Positions 26,385 through 35,358 of a stretch of 64,000 nucleotides of DNA are shown piece after piece (within the stretch, counting starts at the first letter, position 1; the number at the start of each line of letters is the position of its first letter). This DNA is from CALAGJ01 sp964293305 (GTDB lineage: Bacteria > Bacteroidota > Bacteroidia > Chitinophagales > Chitinophagaceae), in contig CAXYYO010000006.1 in NCBI GenBank assembly GCA_964293305.1, positions 1 through 64,000 on the forward strand, given 5' to 3'. A model generated the notes under the pieces. It saw only the letters and a program-made list of their open reading frames with translations. It was not told the origin of the DNA and searched no databases. A program made the translations under genes and the position numbers.

Positions 26385-27115
26385 TGCTTGTGTTGAAACA
26401 TTGCTCTTGCCTCTTCTAAATCTTCTGGGGTGTCAATACCAATTGTTGACTCATTGGTAAGCATCATTTTTATTCTTATACCATTTTCAAGGTAGCGAAG
26501 TTGTTCTAGTTTTTCAGCATTTTCTAGCAACCCCACCGGCCATGTAGTAAAAGCCATAAGTGTATCTTTTCGGTATGCATACATGCCAATATGTTTATAA
26601 TATTTGACTACGGCACTGTCTCTTATATGTGGAATGGCAGCTCTGCTAAAGTATAGGGCAAAATCATTTTTATCTGTTACCACTTTTACATGATTTGGAT
26701 TCATTATGGAGCTTTCATCATCTATGAGATGCATGAGGCTGGATACTTTTATTTCCTTGTTTTTATCCTGCTCAAAAGGAGCTAATAAAAGGGATAGATT
26801 ATTCTTATTGACAAATGGTTCGTCACCCTGCACATTTACTATTATATCTGCATCAATATATTCTATGGCTTCGGCTATTCTATCGCTCCCACTAGCATGG
26901 AGTGAAGAAGTCATAACAGCTTTACCACCCTGTGCTGTTATTAAATTTTCAATCAGCGGATGATCTGTTGCTACTAGTACTTCGTCAAACAAACCCGTAA
27001 GACAGGTATTTAACCAAGTGTGTAGAATAACCGGTCTATTATCAATCAATTGCATCAGCTTGCCGGGGAATCTGGTGGCAGCATATCGTGCAGGTATTAC
27101 TGCCAATTTTTTCAT
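26381..27115 (-). CDS. kdsB: 3-deoxy-manno-octulosonate cytidylyltransferase
   Basis: About 244 residues from the ATG giving MKKLAVIPARYAATRFPGK. It activates Kdo with CTP for lipopolysaccharide core synthesis in the cytoplasm. Nucleotide-binding IPARYAATRFPGKLM, NVQGDEPFV and YKHIGMYAYRKDTL are family signatures. Reading can be extended upstream to 27220, but those 35 codons run into a 37-bp tandem repeat and are not part of the enzyme. It is first in an operon with the nitrilase gene. Confidence 0.94.
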   Translation of the reverse strand: MKKLAVIPARYAATRFPGKLMQLIDNRPVILHTWLNTCLTGLFDEVLVATDHPLIENLITAQGGKAVMTSSLHASGSDRIAEAIEYIDADIIVNVQGDEPFVNKNNLSLLLAPFEQDKNKEIKVSSLMHLIDDESSIMNPNHVKVVTDKNDFALYFSRAAIPHIRDSAVVKYYKHIGMYAYRKDTLMAFTTWPVGLLENAEKLEQLRYLENGIRIKMMLTNESTIGIDTPEDLEEARAMFQHKQ

Positions 27116-27143
27116 GCCTGCAATATGAAATATTTCTTTGATA

Positions 27144-27318
27144 CATTCTGCGTAGCAGTAAATAAAATTACGTTTGGATTCATTCTGCGTAGAGGTAAAT
27201 AATATTACTTTTGGATTCATTCTGCGTAGAGGTAAATAATATTACTTTTGGATTCATTCTTCGTAGAGGTAAATAATATTACTTTTGGATTCATTCTTCG
27301 TAGCAGTAAATAATAATA
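27144..27318. repeat. 37-bp tandem repeat upstream of kdsB
   Basis: Four and a partial fifth head-to-tail units of 37 bp start at 27144, 27181, 27218, 27255 and 27292. Unit core: CATTCTGCGTAGAGGTAAAT followed by an AT-rich stretch and TTACTTTTGGATT. Units 2 and 3 are identical over the core; units 1 and 5 share CGTAGCAGTAAATAA instead of CGTAGAGGTAAATAA. There are no unique spacers between units, so it is not CRISPR. Each unit holds TACTTTTG, a -7-like string on the plus strand. Confidence 0.85.
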
Positions 27319-27330
27319 CACACCCGCTTT

Positions 27331-27467
27331 AACCCAGATGATGAGGTGGAGAACAATTTTTGACTTTTTAATTAATTCTCTATTTCATCCTCCAAAAATT
27401 AGGCTCAAAGAGTCATCTATACAGCTTTTCAACATTTCATTACAAAGCGAACTGCGTCATCTGGATT
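27331..27467. repeat. MITE-like intergenic repeat, copy R3
   Basis: About 137 bp from AACCCAGATGATGAGGT to AACTGCGTCATCTGGATT, which are inverted relative to each other. The interior is homologous to the reverse complement of R2 (CTATTTCATCC-CCAAAAATT block) and to R4 in the same orientation. It lies between the 37-bp repeats and the peroxidase gene. Confidence 0.6.
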
Positions 27468-27552
27468 TAACAAAATAGTTCATGTGTTAAACTTTATTTT
27501 TCATCCATAGTCCATGCAAAAGTTCAACTCTTGCAGCGGTAAAAAAACATTT

Positions 27553-28620
27553 ATGAATCCTAAACATTTTTACACCCTGCTGATTGTTCTTGGTTTATTT
27601 ATTATTTCCTGCAATAAAAATGAAGAAGATTTTGCAGCGCAAGATCCATTAGAAGATTATCTGAATTTACCCGATAATAGTTATGATTATGCATCTACCA
27701 ACTGGCCTGTACATATTCTAAATGCATTAAATCTTACAGATAATACACCATCGGACAATGCAATTACGAATGCCGGAGCCACACTAGGTCGAGTATTATT
27801 TTATGACAAAAATTTATCGCTAAATAAAACTTTTAATTGTGCTTCCTGCCATAGTCAGGCAGCTTCTTTTGCAGATGATGAAATATTGAGTATAGGTTTT
27901 GACGGGAAGCTTACCAGCAGACATTCCATGCCATTATTGAACATTCGCTTTTATGCCTCCGGCAAAATGTTTTGGGATGAAAGAGCTCCAACCCTAGAGG
28001 AGCAAGTGCTTCTGCCCATACAAAATGAAGTGGAGATGGGTCTTTCATTACAAGAGTTGGTTGTAAGGGTACAATCTCAACCATATTATGCACCCTTATT
28101 TGAAAATGCTTTTGGGTCAAAAGTGATTGATACCAAATTAATTTCAAGAGCACTCTCACAATTTGTGCGTTCTATCGTAACATTTAATAGTCGGTATGAC
28201 AGGGTAAAAGCCGGGCTTGACAACTTTTCTCCGGACGAAGCACAAGGAGAACGATTGTTTTTAAACCTTCCTCCAAATGGTGGTATATCCTGTGCAGGCT
28301 GCCATACACCACCCATGTTTCTTACATCAAATCCACAAGGCCCCTTTGCACTTTTAGACCCAAACGATACAGGTATAAATAATGAAAAAAGGTTTAAATC
28401 TCCATCACTCAGAAATATATCTTTAAGAAAATCCTTGTTTCATAACGGCAGTGTTACAAATCTTGACAACATGCTAAACAGACCAATTACTAGTGGCCTC
28501 AATCCCATACCTGCACATACTGTAGCACCACCAAATGTACAGGCATTTATAGCTTTTATAAATACACTCTCCGATAACGAAGTGATTACCGATGAAAAGT
28601 TTTCCGACCCTTTTAAATAG
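27553..28620 (+). CDS. Di-haem cytochrome c peroxidase, lipoprotein
   Basis: About 355 residues from ATG 27553 (MNPKHFYTLLIVLGLFIISC). The lipobox LFIISC gives a lipidated Cys20. Two c-type haem motifs are present: CASCH at 96-100 and CAGCH at about 246-250, matching the MauG/CcpA family that reduces hydrogen peroxide in the periplasm. RHSMPLLNIRFYASGKMFWDERAPTLEEQVLLPI is the conserved core. It is a single gene flanked by repeat copies R3 and R4. Confidence 0.92.
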   Translation: MNPKHFYTLLIVLGLFIISCNKNEEDFAAQDPLEDYLNLPDNSYDYASTNWPVHILNALNLTDNTPSDNAITNAGATLGRVLFYDKNLSLNKTFNCASCHSQAASFADDEILSIGFDGKLTSRHSMPLLNIRFYASGKMFWDERAPTLEEQVLLPIQNEVEMGLSLQELVVRVQSQPYYAPLFENAFGSKVIDTKLISRALSQFVRSIVTFNSRYDRVKAGLDNFSPDEAQGERLFLNLPPNGGISCAGCHTPPMFLTSNPQGPFALLDPNDTGINNEKRFKSPSLRNISLRKSLFHNGSVTNLDNMLNRPITSGLNPIPAHTVAPPNVQAFIAFINTLSDNEVITDEKFSDPFK

Positions 28621-28755
28621 TAGATATATACCTCGCATTTTTTTACAATGCATTGGCTAATTTAATTTGGCATGAGAGAACCATCCAAAAATTTTACATT
28701 TCAACTTGGTTATAAAGTCACTTATATCATTATTTATCCAACCTATTTCTATTTT

Positions 28756-28880
28756 TTGAAATGATGTGTAAACAATTTTTGACTTTTTAATTATTTCTTA
28801 ACCAAAAAACTTACTTCAAATACTCATCAATATAGCCTCCCAACTTTTCATTTCAAAGTCAACCACTATATCTGGGGTTA
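28756..28880. repeat. MITE-like intergenic repeat, copy R4
   Basis: About 125 bp. The left end is eroded (TTGAAATGATGTGTAAACA), the right end is CAACCACTATATCTGGGGTT. The interior shares ACAATTTTTGACTTTTTAAT and CAACTTTTCATTTCAAAG with R3, same orientation. It accounts for part of the gene-free stretch 28621-28936; the rest shows nothing clear. Confidence 0.5.
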
Positions 28881-28936
28881 AGCAATACTGAATACAAAAT
28901 TGGCAAAGTTGCAGTATCAAATAACTACATCATGAT

Positions 28937-30040
28937 TTAAGTACGATCACTTGTATCATCTCTAATTAAAATGGCATTTGTGCCTGCGGCAAATTTTATT
29001 TTTCGCTCCTGCATCAGATTGATAATTTGAAGGTTGATCACCTCTTTTCTTTGAATAAACACTTCCAATGTTTCCTCCATACTAAAAAAATATTCAATGG
29101 TAATAACGTGTGCATTTTTTCCTGTATTACTTAAATATACTGTACTGTTTTCTGCTGAATTTTTCTGAAGTAATAATTTTATACCATCAATGAGTTGTGA
29201 TAGATTATTGGTATTGGTTTGCAAATCTATCTCCAGCAATACTTCGCCCCTACGCTGTGTGCGTAATGTTATATTATCTAGGATGGTATCTACCATTTGC
29301 TTGTTGGGTACAGTAATATATGTTTTATGATCTGTGCGGATTCTAGTACTTCTTAAACCAATTTTTTCAACAGTACCATTAAAGGATTGCACTTTTACAA
29401 AATCCCCTACTGTAAATGGTTTATCAAAAAAAATGATGAAAGAAGCAATCAAGTTTTCAAGACTTTCTTTAGTGGCAAGAGCCAGTGCAGCACCTACAAT
29501 ACTCAGCCCAGTTACTAACTTGCTAATATCATAATTAAACACAAATCGAAGAATGAGCAGCGCACCAATAATGTTGAGGACCACTTTAAAAAAATCACGA
29601 AAAAAAATGACCAATTGATTGTCTGTTTTATCGGTAGTGGCATTGGCTTTGTCTTCTAATAGCAATGCTACAAATAACATAAGCCTTATGCAAAGTCTTG
29701 TCAATAAAATGATGAGCGCTGTGCTGGCCACACCTTCTAAAACTTTGTGCAGCGTAATGCCGGTATATATTTTTACATCCCATGCTGTCGGCATATTTAA
29801 TTTTCCCAATGCAATGATGACCGTAAGCAGGAAAATAAAAAGACCTAATGGTTCAATGATATATTCAAAAAAATTTTGCTTCTTAAAAAAAGTGTCTTTT
29901 GAAAAGAATCTCAGAATAAAAGCTGCAAGGTATTTTGACAAAAAATTTCGTATAAAAAAAGCTGCCACAATAATGGCTATCACTAAGAGATAATTTCCTA
30001 TTGTATTATTAAATATTAATCGAGTTAAGAAATCATTCAT
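28937..30040 (-). CDS. MscS-family mechanosensitive channel
   Basis: Protein of 367 residues with about four predicted membrane helices. The MscS pore and beta-domain are around residues 175-260 (LVTGLSIVGAALALATKESLENLIASFIIFFDKPFTVGDFVKV), followed by a cytoplasmic alpha/beta domain. Such channels open on membrane tension and release solutes during osmotic downshock. Last gene of the rsfS-ftsH cluster; its start overlaps the preceding gene by 8 bp. Confidence 0.9.
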   Translation of the reverse strand: MNDFLTRLIFNNTIGNYLLVIAIIVAAFFIRNFLSKYLAAFILRFFSKDTFFKKQNFFEYIIEPLGLFIFLLTVIIALGKLNMPTAWDVKIYTGITLHKVLEGVASTALIILLTRLCIRLMLFVALLLEDKANATTDKTDNQLVIFFRDFFKVVLNIIGALLILRFVFNYDISKLVTGLSIVGAALALATKESLENLIASFIIFFDKPFTVGDFVKVQSFNGTVEKIGLRSTRIRTDHKTYITVPNKQMVDTILDNITLRTQRRGEVLLEIDLQTNTNNLSQLIDGIKLLLQKNSAENSTVYLSNTGKNAHVITIEYFFSMEETLEVFIQRKEVINLQIINLMQERKIKFAAGTNAILIRDDTSDRT

Positions 30041-30941
30041 TGCTTTTATAATTCATTATTGGATATCGGCAAATGCCATCTCCTTCCAAAGTAATATAAT
30101 CGGATATTGAGATAAATAATTTTGAAGATGCACTTATAACCATTGGCAAAGGGAGTTTATTTTCAGTAAATGTATTATAAGCATATTCCATCCAATATGC
30201 ATCCTTTCTACCACAAAGTTTATTCGGTAATACCTGTACATCTGCCCAACCGGCAGCAGGCACTTTTTGCAGAAACCCACCATAATAATCAAAGATCATC
30301 CAACCATAATTGATATCGTAGAGGTAAAGTTTTGCATTGTCATCTATGATAACTTGTGGCAAAAAAATTTCATTAAAAAGCAATCGAAAATCGGCGGTTG
30401 AAAAGGCAATGCCGCCCATATCATCTATCTTTTTTAGTTTATATTCAATAGCATCAAAAACCCAATAATTATTATCATAGCTTTGTGCTACAGCTGCGGG
30501 TTGCAACACACCGGATTGTCTTAAATCAATAGTGTTGCGTAAATTTAAGAACCGATCCAATACAGCAATTGCGGCAAAATCTCTATAGAATAAAATCACT
30601 TTTAATGGATTACTTACATCCATACTTTCAAGGTTGCCGTATCGTCGAACATCATTAAAGAGACCAACACTATCTCCATTGTTATCAAATTTTTTGATAC
30701 CATTATTTGGCAATTGTAAATACAAGTTGCCCAATGCATCTGCAAAGAAATTTTTATACTGTCCCGGTATGCAAGATTTCACAGGGTTTGCGGTATCAGT
30801 ATAGTGGAAGGTAGCCCCAAATAAGGCATTGCAAGAACTGATTGTAATTGTAATAATGAAGAAGCTATAGACAAATAGATAACGACAAGCTCTTTTTAAT
30901 GCCTTTGTATAGTTATCATATTTGCCTGTTAATGCTGCCAT
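30033..30941 (-). CDS. Unrecognised exported protein, probable beta-propeller
   Basis: Protein of 302 residues, not recognised. A membrane segment or signal (YLFVYSFFIITITISSCNA) is preceded by about 20 basic N-terminal residues; the SSC could be a lipidation site. The remainder alternates short strands of the type GNLYLQLPNNGIKKFDNNGDSVGLF, NYWVFDAIEYKLKKIDDMGG and KLYLYDINYGWMIFDYYGGFLQKV, the pattern of NHL/six-bladed propellers. It overlaps the lpxH-like gene by 13 bp and the mscS gene by 8 bp, so it is co-translated with both. Confidence 0.7.
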   Translation of the reverse strand: MAALTGKYDNYTKALKRACRYLFVYSFFIITITISSCNALFGATFHYTDTANPVKSCIPGQYKNFFADALGNLYLQLPNNGIKKFDNNGDSVGLFNDVRRYGNLESMDVSNPLKVILFYRDFAAIAVLDRFLNLRNTIDLRQSGVLQPAAVAQSYDNNYWVFDAIEYKLKKIDDMGGIAFSTADFRLLFNEIFLPQVIIDDNAKLYLYDINYGWMIFDYYGGFLQKVPAAGWADVQVLPNKLCGRKDAYWMEYAYNTFTENKLPLPMVISASSKLFISISDYITLEGDGICRYPIMNYKSNE

Positions 30942-31687
30942 TGCTGCAAACTTAATTGGTGGCCGTCAAATACAGCATATGTAAAATGATTTATCCAATC
31001 TCCAAGATTTATATAATGGCTGTATTCATTTAATTTGATATCCATTGGCAAGTGCCTATGACCAAAAACAAAGTAGTCAATTTTTTTTTGTTTTAATTTT
31101 TCTTTACAGTAAATGACTAACCACTCTTTATCCTCTCCTAAAAATATTGCGTCTGTAGCCCCTGTTTTTGCCCTACTCTTTCTGCTGAAAAAATTGGCAA
31201 GTGCTATACCCCAATCAGGATGTATTGCACCAAAAAGCCATTGGCAAATGGGGTTTCTAAAAATCTTTTTTAGTATCTTATAGCCATGATCGCCGGGGCC
31301 TAACCCATCTCCATGACCTATATAAAATTGCTTATCATTCCATTGAAATTCTTTGGGTTGAAAATAAACGGGAATATGAATTTCTTTTTCAAAATAATCA
31401 CGCATCCACATATCATGATTGCCTGCAAAAAGCATAATCGGAATGCCATTATCAGTTAGTTCGGCCAGTTTACCCAGCAGTCTTACAAAGTATTTTGGAA
31501 CCACTGTTTTGTATTCAAACCAAAAATCAAAAATATCACCTGCTATTACTATCAATGCGGCATCAGTGCGTATTTGTTGTAAAAAAGCAACAATCATTTT
31601 TTCTCTTTCCAAGCTTTGTATGTAGCCCGGGGCACCGAGATGAAAGTCAGAAAGGAAATAGATTTTTTTCCCAGTTTCCAACCTCAT
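30929..31687 (-). CDS. lpxH: LpxH-like UDP-2,3-diacylglucosamine diphosphatase
   Basis: Protein of 252 residues of the calcineurin-like metallophosphoesterase fold. Metal ligands lie in SDFHLGAPG (about 13-21), GDIFDFWFEY, GNHDMW, GHGDGLGPGDHGYK and FGHRHLPMD. This arrangement fits LpxH, which cuts UDP-diacylglucosamine to lipid X in lipid A synthesis at the inner membrane. Its start shares one base with the stop of the AIG2 gene. Symbol given on family resemblance, not proven. Confidence 0.85.
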   Translation of the reverse strand: MRLETGKKIYFLSDFHLGAPGYIQSLEREKMIVAFLQQIRTDAALIVIAGDIFDFWFEYKTVVPKYFVRLLGKLAELTDNGIPIMLFAGNHDMWMRDYFEKEIHIPVYFQPKEFQWNDKQFYIGHGDGLGPGDHGYKILKKIFRNPICQWLFGAIHPDWGIALANFFSRKSRAKTGATDAIFLGEDKEWLVIYCKEKLKQKKIDYFVFGHRHLPMDIKLNEYSHYINLGDWINHFTYAVFDGHQLSLQQWQH

Positions 31688-32118
31688 TAGTCTATAGTTT
31701 TCTTTTGGTTAAAATAAGCCAAAACATCCCCATTGGGTATTGTGGGAAGACCGGTTGTATCTCCACAATACCAATATACCCAAGCGGATATCATTTTTTC
31801 ACCAAGCTGAATATCTGTTTTATCCCTTCGGTAATAACAGATTTCATCTTCATCCGGATTAACCCCTTCGTAATCATCCAGCTGAGCAATAGCCCAGGAA
31901 AACTCATCCTGATTTTTTACTTTATATAATTCACCCACAATAGTAGCATCCGTATCTGTAGGGATGGCAACAGGTATTTGGTCTTTTTCAAATAATATCC
32001 CTTTTGCAGACACATTTGCCACTAAATCAAAATAATCACTGATATATTTATAGGCCGTATTATTAAATCCACTTCTCAACGATCCATATACAAATAGGTG
32101 CAAACAGTCTTCATTCAT
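31687..32118 (-). CDS. AIG2-like gamma-glutamylcyclotransferase-fold protein
   Basis: Protein of 143 residues with the GGCT/AIG2 N-terminal signature LFVYGSLRSGFNN and the acidic DDYEGVNPDEDEICYYRR region, in which the catalytic glutamate of the family usually sits. The fold suits gamma-glutamyl cyclotransferase activity, but the substrate is open. It is 11 bp after the LUD gene. Confidence 0.8.
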   Translation of the reverse strand: MNEDCLHLFVYGSLRSGFNNTAYKYISDYFDLVANVSAKGILFEKDQIPVAIPTDTDATIVGELYKVKNQDEFSWAIAQLDDYEGVNPDEDEICYYRRDKTDIQLGEKMISAWVYWYCGDTTGLPTIPNGDVLAYFNQKKTID

Positions 32119-32129
32119 AACTATATTTT

Positions 32130-32768
32130 TTACTTTACAATCCTATCATCAGCAAGGAGACAAAAAACCTCTTTTGGACCATGTACTCCTGTTACTAATG
32201 TTTTTTCTATATCCGCTGTACGGCTTGGCCCAGACGCTAAGGTAATAAAGGATGGTATATCATTGTATTTCTTTTTTATGCTATTAAAAGCATCTGAAAT
32301 ATCATATACTAATTGGTTGCTTTCGGCAATGCAAATATGAATAGGAGCATATACACTGGCAGTGCGGCCTAATGGTAGTGCACTACTAAGCATAATACTA
32401 CCGGTTCTTGCTATCAGCGCCTCGCAGGTTGTAATAGCTGCATCACAATCAGCAAGGTTTTCGTAAAAATTATGGCTGTATCCTGCATTATTCAAATATT
32501 GCCTCAGTGGTAGTTCACAACAAAAAATCTTAGACCAATTTCTGGTTTGTATAAGAATATTAAGTTGCTCTACAATTTCAGCCACATTGGCACAAAAGGC
32601 AAAGCGACCACTTAAAGCATTAAAATTTTCAGCAAATTCAATAGTGATATCCTGCTGCAAAGGCTGGAAGAAATCATTCGTATCAATAGCAAATGGCTGA
32701 GCCACAGGCTTTTTTAAACTACTGTTAATGCGTGATAAGATGTTTGCTTTTGCTTTACTTGGCTTCAT
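32130..32768 (-). CDS. LUD (LutC/YkgG)-domain protein
   Basis: Protein of 212 residues; the C-terminal half (GSIMLSSALPLGRTASVYAPIHICIAE, FITLASGPSRTADIEKTLVTGVHGPKEVFCLLAD) is the LUD domain found in LutC of L-lactate oxidation complexes. LutA and LutB are not adjacent, so a lactate role is not supported by context. It follows ftsH by 12 bp in the same operon, a neighbourhood seen for LUD genes in this group. Confidence 0.85.
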   Translation of the reverse strand: MKPSKAKANILSRINSSLKKPVAQPFAIDTNDFFQPLQQDITIEFAENFNALSGRFAFCANVAEIVEQLNILIQTRNWSKIFCCELPLRQYLNNAGYSHNFYENLADCDAAITTCEALIARTGSIMLSSALPLGRTASVYAPIHICIAESNQLVYDISDAFNSIKKKYNDIPSFITLASGPSRTADIEKTLVTGVHGPKEVFCLLADDRIVK

Positions 32769-32780
32769 GCAATCATTGCT

Positions 32781-34829
32781 TTATGCCACTGGGGCACTAC
32801 TTTCATAAGGAGGTACACCAGCACTTATAGCTCCGGTATGTTGATGCTCCTCACCGTTTGGCTCTACGTCTAAAAGTTTCTTCTCTTCAAAAGGACGTTT
32901 ACCTATAAGTTCTTCAACATCACTTTGAAACAAAACTTCTTTGGTCAACAATTCTTTTGCTAAAGTTTCCACTTGCATTTTCTTATCAGTAAGCAATTGA
33001 ATCGTTCTCTTGTAAGCACTTTCTATCAGGCTACGTACTTCTTCATCTATGAGTTTACCCGTTTCCTCGCTATATGGTTTTGTAAAAGTATTCTCCTGAC
33101 TGGGGTCATAAAAACTAATATTACCAACCTTTTCATTCATTCCATATACGGTTATCATAGAATATGCAATGCGTGTTATTTGTTGCAAATCATTGCTAGC
33201 CCCCGTTGATATTTTGCCAAAGAAAATGTCTTCTGCTGCACGGCCCCCAAGTGTCATACAGATTTGATCCATGAGTTGATCTGTGTTATACAGATATTGT
33301 TCTCTTGCTGTGTATTGCGCATAGCCCAAAGCTGCTGTACCCCTTGGCACTATGGTTACTTTTAATAGTGGATATGCATGCTCCAAAAACCATCCACAAA
33401 CAGCATGGCCTGCTTCATGATAAGCAATAATTTCTTTTTCCTCCGGTAAAATGATTTTATTCCTCTTTTCAAGACCACCAATAACACGGTCAATTGCATC
33501 TTGAAAATCACTCATGTCAACAGCTTCTTTGTTTTTGCGTGCCGCAATGAGTGCCGCTTCATTACATACATTGGCTATATCTGCTCCTGCAAATCCGGGA
33601 GTTTGTTCAGCTAGCTTATGAATATCTAAACCCTGAGAAACTTTAATAGGTTTAAGATGTACTTTAAAAATATCTTCCCGACCCTTTACATCCGGGCGGT
33701 CAATCGTGATCTGACGGTCAAAACGACCCGGTCTGAGCAGCGCACTATCCAACACATCGGGTCTATTAGTTGCAGCCAGAATAATGATTCCTGATTCTCC
33801 ACCAAAACCATCCATTTCAACTAATAACTGATTGAGCGTATTTTCTCTTTCATCGTTACTAACTATTGCATTACGACCTCTTGCTCTACCAATAGCATCT
33901 ATTTCATCTATAAATATTATACAAGGAGATTTTTCTCTTGCCTGTTTAAACAGGTCCCTTACCCTACTGGCACCCACACCTACAAAGAGTTCTACAAAGT
34001 CTGACCCACTCATACTAAAGAAAGGTACTTGTGCCTCACCGGCCATTGCTTTAGCCAATAATGTTTTACCTGTACCCGGAGGACCAACCAATAAAGCACC
34101 TTTAGGTATTTTCCCACCCAAGGCAGTATATTTTTTTGGATTTTTTAAGAAGTCCACAATTTCCATTACTTCTACTTTGGCTTCATCCAAACCCGCTACA
34201 TCAGTAAAAGTAATATCTACTTTTGTACCCTTTTCAAAAAGCTGTGCTTTCGATTTACCAATATTAAAAATGCCGCCTGGGCCGCCACCGGCACCTCCGC
34301 CTCCCATTTTTCTCATTAATAAAACCCATACCCCAACTAGCAACAGTACTGTTAAAAGTAAATTAGCCATTGGTCCAAACCATTCGCCTTCATCTTTTAC
34401 AGAAGAGGACACTTCTTGTATGCCACGCTCTTTATATAATTGTTCCATACTGGAGTTGAAACTTTCCCAGTCAGAAACCCTAAATTCAAATAGAGGTATG
34501 TTGTACCTTTCAGGCATACGTGTTTTAAAATAATCTCTTGCATAATTTCCTTTAGCCTTTACACTATCTTCTTTCAGATATACCCTTACAACTTCTTTGT
34601 TATCAATTTTATCTATTTTGGCTACATCACCAGGTATAAGCATTTTCTGCTTAAATTCTTGCTCTGTAATGGTAAGAGTGTCTGGTGTACCATAATTTAG
34701 GAGATTATATCCTATTAAAAGAATTGCTGCTATAGCATATACCCAATAAATGCTAAAACGAGGGGCTTTCTTTGGGCCTCGTTCGTTAAGCTCAGGTTGC
34801 GATTGGGGTTTATTTTTACCTTTTGACAT
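32781..34829 (-). CDS. ftsH: ATP-dependent zinc metalloprotease FtsH
   Basis: Protein of 682 residues. Two membrane helices (about 28-46 and 155-175) bracket a periplasmic domain; then come the AAA+ module with Walker A GPPGTGKT (about 248), Walker B IIFIDEID and the second region of homology TNRPDVLDSALLRPGRFDR, and an M41 protease domain with zinc motif HEAGH (about 470). It degrades misfolded membrane proteins and regulatory substrates from the cytosolic side. It lies 22 bp after rsfS and heads a chain of short-spaced envelope genes. Confidence 0.97.
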   Translation of the reverse strand: MSKGKNKPQSQPELNERGPKKAPRFSIYWVYAIAAILLIGYNLLNYGTPDTLTITEQEFKQKMLIPGDVAKIDKIDNKEVVRVYLKEDSVKAKGNYARDYFKTRMPERYNIPLFEFRVSDWESFNSSMEQLYKERGIQEVSSSVKDEGEWFGPMANLLLTVLLLVGVWVLLMRKMGGGGAGGGPGGIFNIGKSKAQLFEKGTKVDITFTDVAGLDEAKVEVMEIVDFLKNPKKYTALGGKIPKGALLVGPPGTGKTLLAKAMAGEAQVPFFSMSGSDFVELFVGVGASRVRDLFKQAREKSPCIIFIDEIDAIGRARGRNAIVSNDERENTLNQLLVEMDGFGGESGIIILAATNRPDVLDSALLRPGRFDRQITIDRPDVKGREDIFKVHLKPIKVSQGLDIHKLAEQTPGFAGADIANVCNEAALIAARKNKEAVDMSDFQDAIDRVIGGLEKRNKIILPEEKEIIAYHEAGHAVCGWFLEHAYPLLKVTIVPRGTAALGYAQYTAREQYLYNTDQLMDQICMTLGGRAAEDIFFGKISTGASNDLQQITRIAYSMITVYGMNEKVGNISFYDPSQENTFTKPYSEETGKLIDEEVRSLIESAYKRTIQLLTDKKMQVETLAKELLTKEVLFQSDVEELIGKRPFEEKKLLDVEPNGEEHQHTGAISAGVPPYESSAPVA

Positions 34830-34851
34830 TGTATTTTTCTAATAAATTTAT

Positions 34852-35250
34852 TTATGAGTGTCCTTTTTGCGGAGCATCACTCCACATATCTTCTAGTTTA
34901 TAAAATTGCCTTGTGGTTGGTTGCATTACATGAACAACCACATTTATATAATCAACCAAAACCCATTGTGCTGTTTGAAAACCTTCATAATGATGAGGTT
35001 GTTCATCACAATCTTCCCTTACTTTATCTTGCACATGCTCGGCAATAGCTTTTACCTGCACATGGGTGGTAGCCTGACAAATGATAAAGAAGTCCGATAC
35101 TGCTTCAGGAATATTCCTCAAATCAACTGAAATAATTAATTCTCCCTTTTTTTCCAGTATGGCATTGATAATGGATTTGATGATTCGTGATTGAAAGCTA
35201 AGTTTCCTAGTACTTTTTTTTCGGTCAGTTAAAACTGTATTTTGTTCCAA
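34852..35250 (-). CDS. rsfS: Ribosomal silencing factor RsfS
   Basis: About 132 residues from a TTG at 35250. IISVDLRNIPEAVSDFFIICQATTHVQVKAIAEHVQDKV and YEGFQTAQWVLVDYINVVVHVMQPTTRQFYKLEDMW are diagnostic. RsfS binds L14 and prevents subunit joining when nutrients are short. No ATG start exists. Another TTG at 35280 would add ten residues, but it falls inside a -7-like GATATTTG, so the later TTG is preferred; this is uncertain. Divergent from birA. Confidence 0.85.
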   Translation of the reverse strand: MEQNTVLTDRKKSTRKLSFQSRIIKSIINAILEKKGELIISVDLRNIPEAVSDFFIICQATTHVQVKAIAEHVQDKVREDCDEQPHHYEGFQTAQWVLVDYINVVVHVMQPTTRQFYKLEDMWSDAPQKGHS

Positions 35251-35315
35251 TAAAATATAATTTGAATGATTATGTGGCAAATATCATATTTGTATATAAC
35301 CAGATATAAAGCCTT

Positions 35316-35341
35316 TTGTTAATATCTTGTTTTTATTTTTG
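35316..35341 (+). promoter_or_regulatory. Promoter of birA
   Basis: TTG (35316-35318), a 15-bp spacer and TATTTTTG (35334-35341), an exact -7 box. The TTG start codon of birA follows 17 nt later. Confidence 0.55.
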
Positions 35342-35358
35342 TCAAAAATAGGAATCTT

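Noticed and set aside
27116..27220. Extra N-terminal 35 codons on KdsB
   Set aside because: They are made of the 37-bp tandem repeat and precede the invariant MKKLAVIPARYAATRFPGK start.
27144..27318. CRISPR array
   Set aside because: Units are head-to-tail without unique spacers and no cas genes are present.
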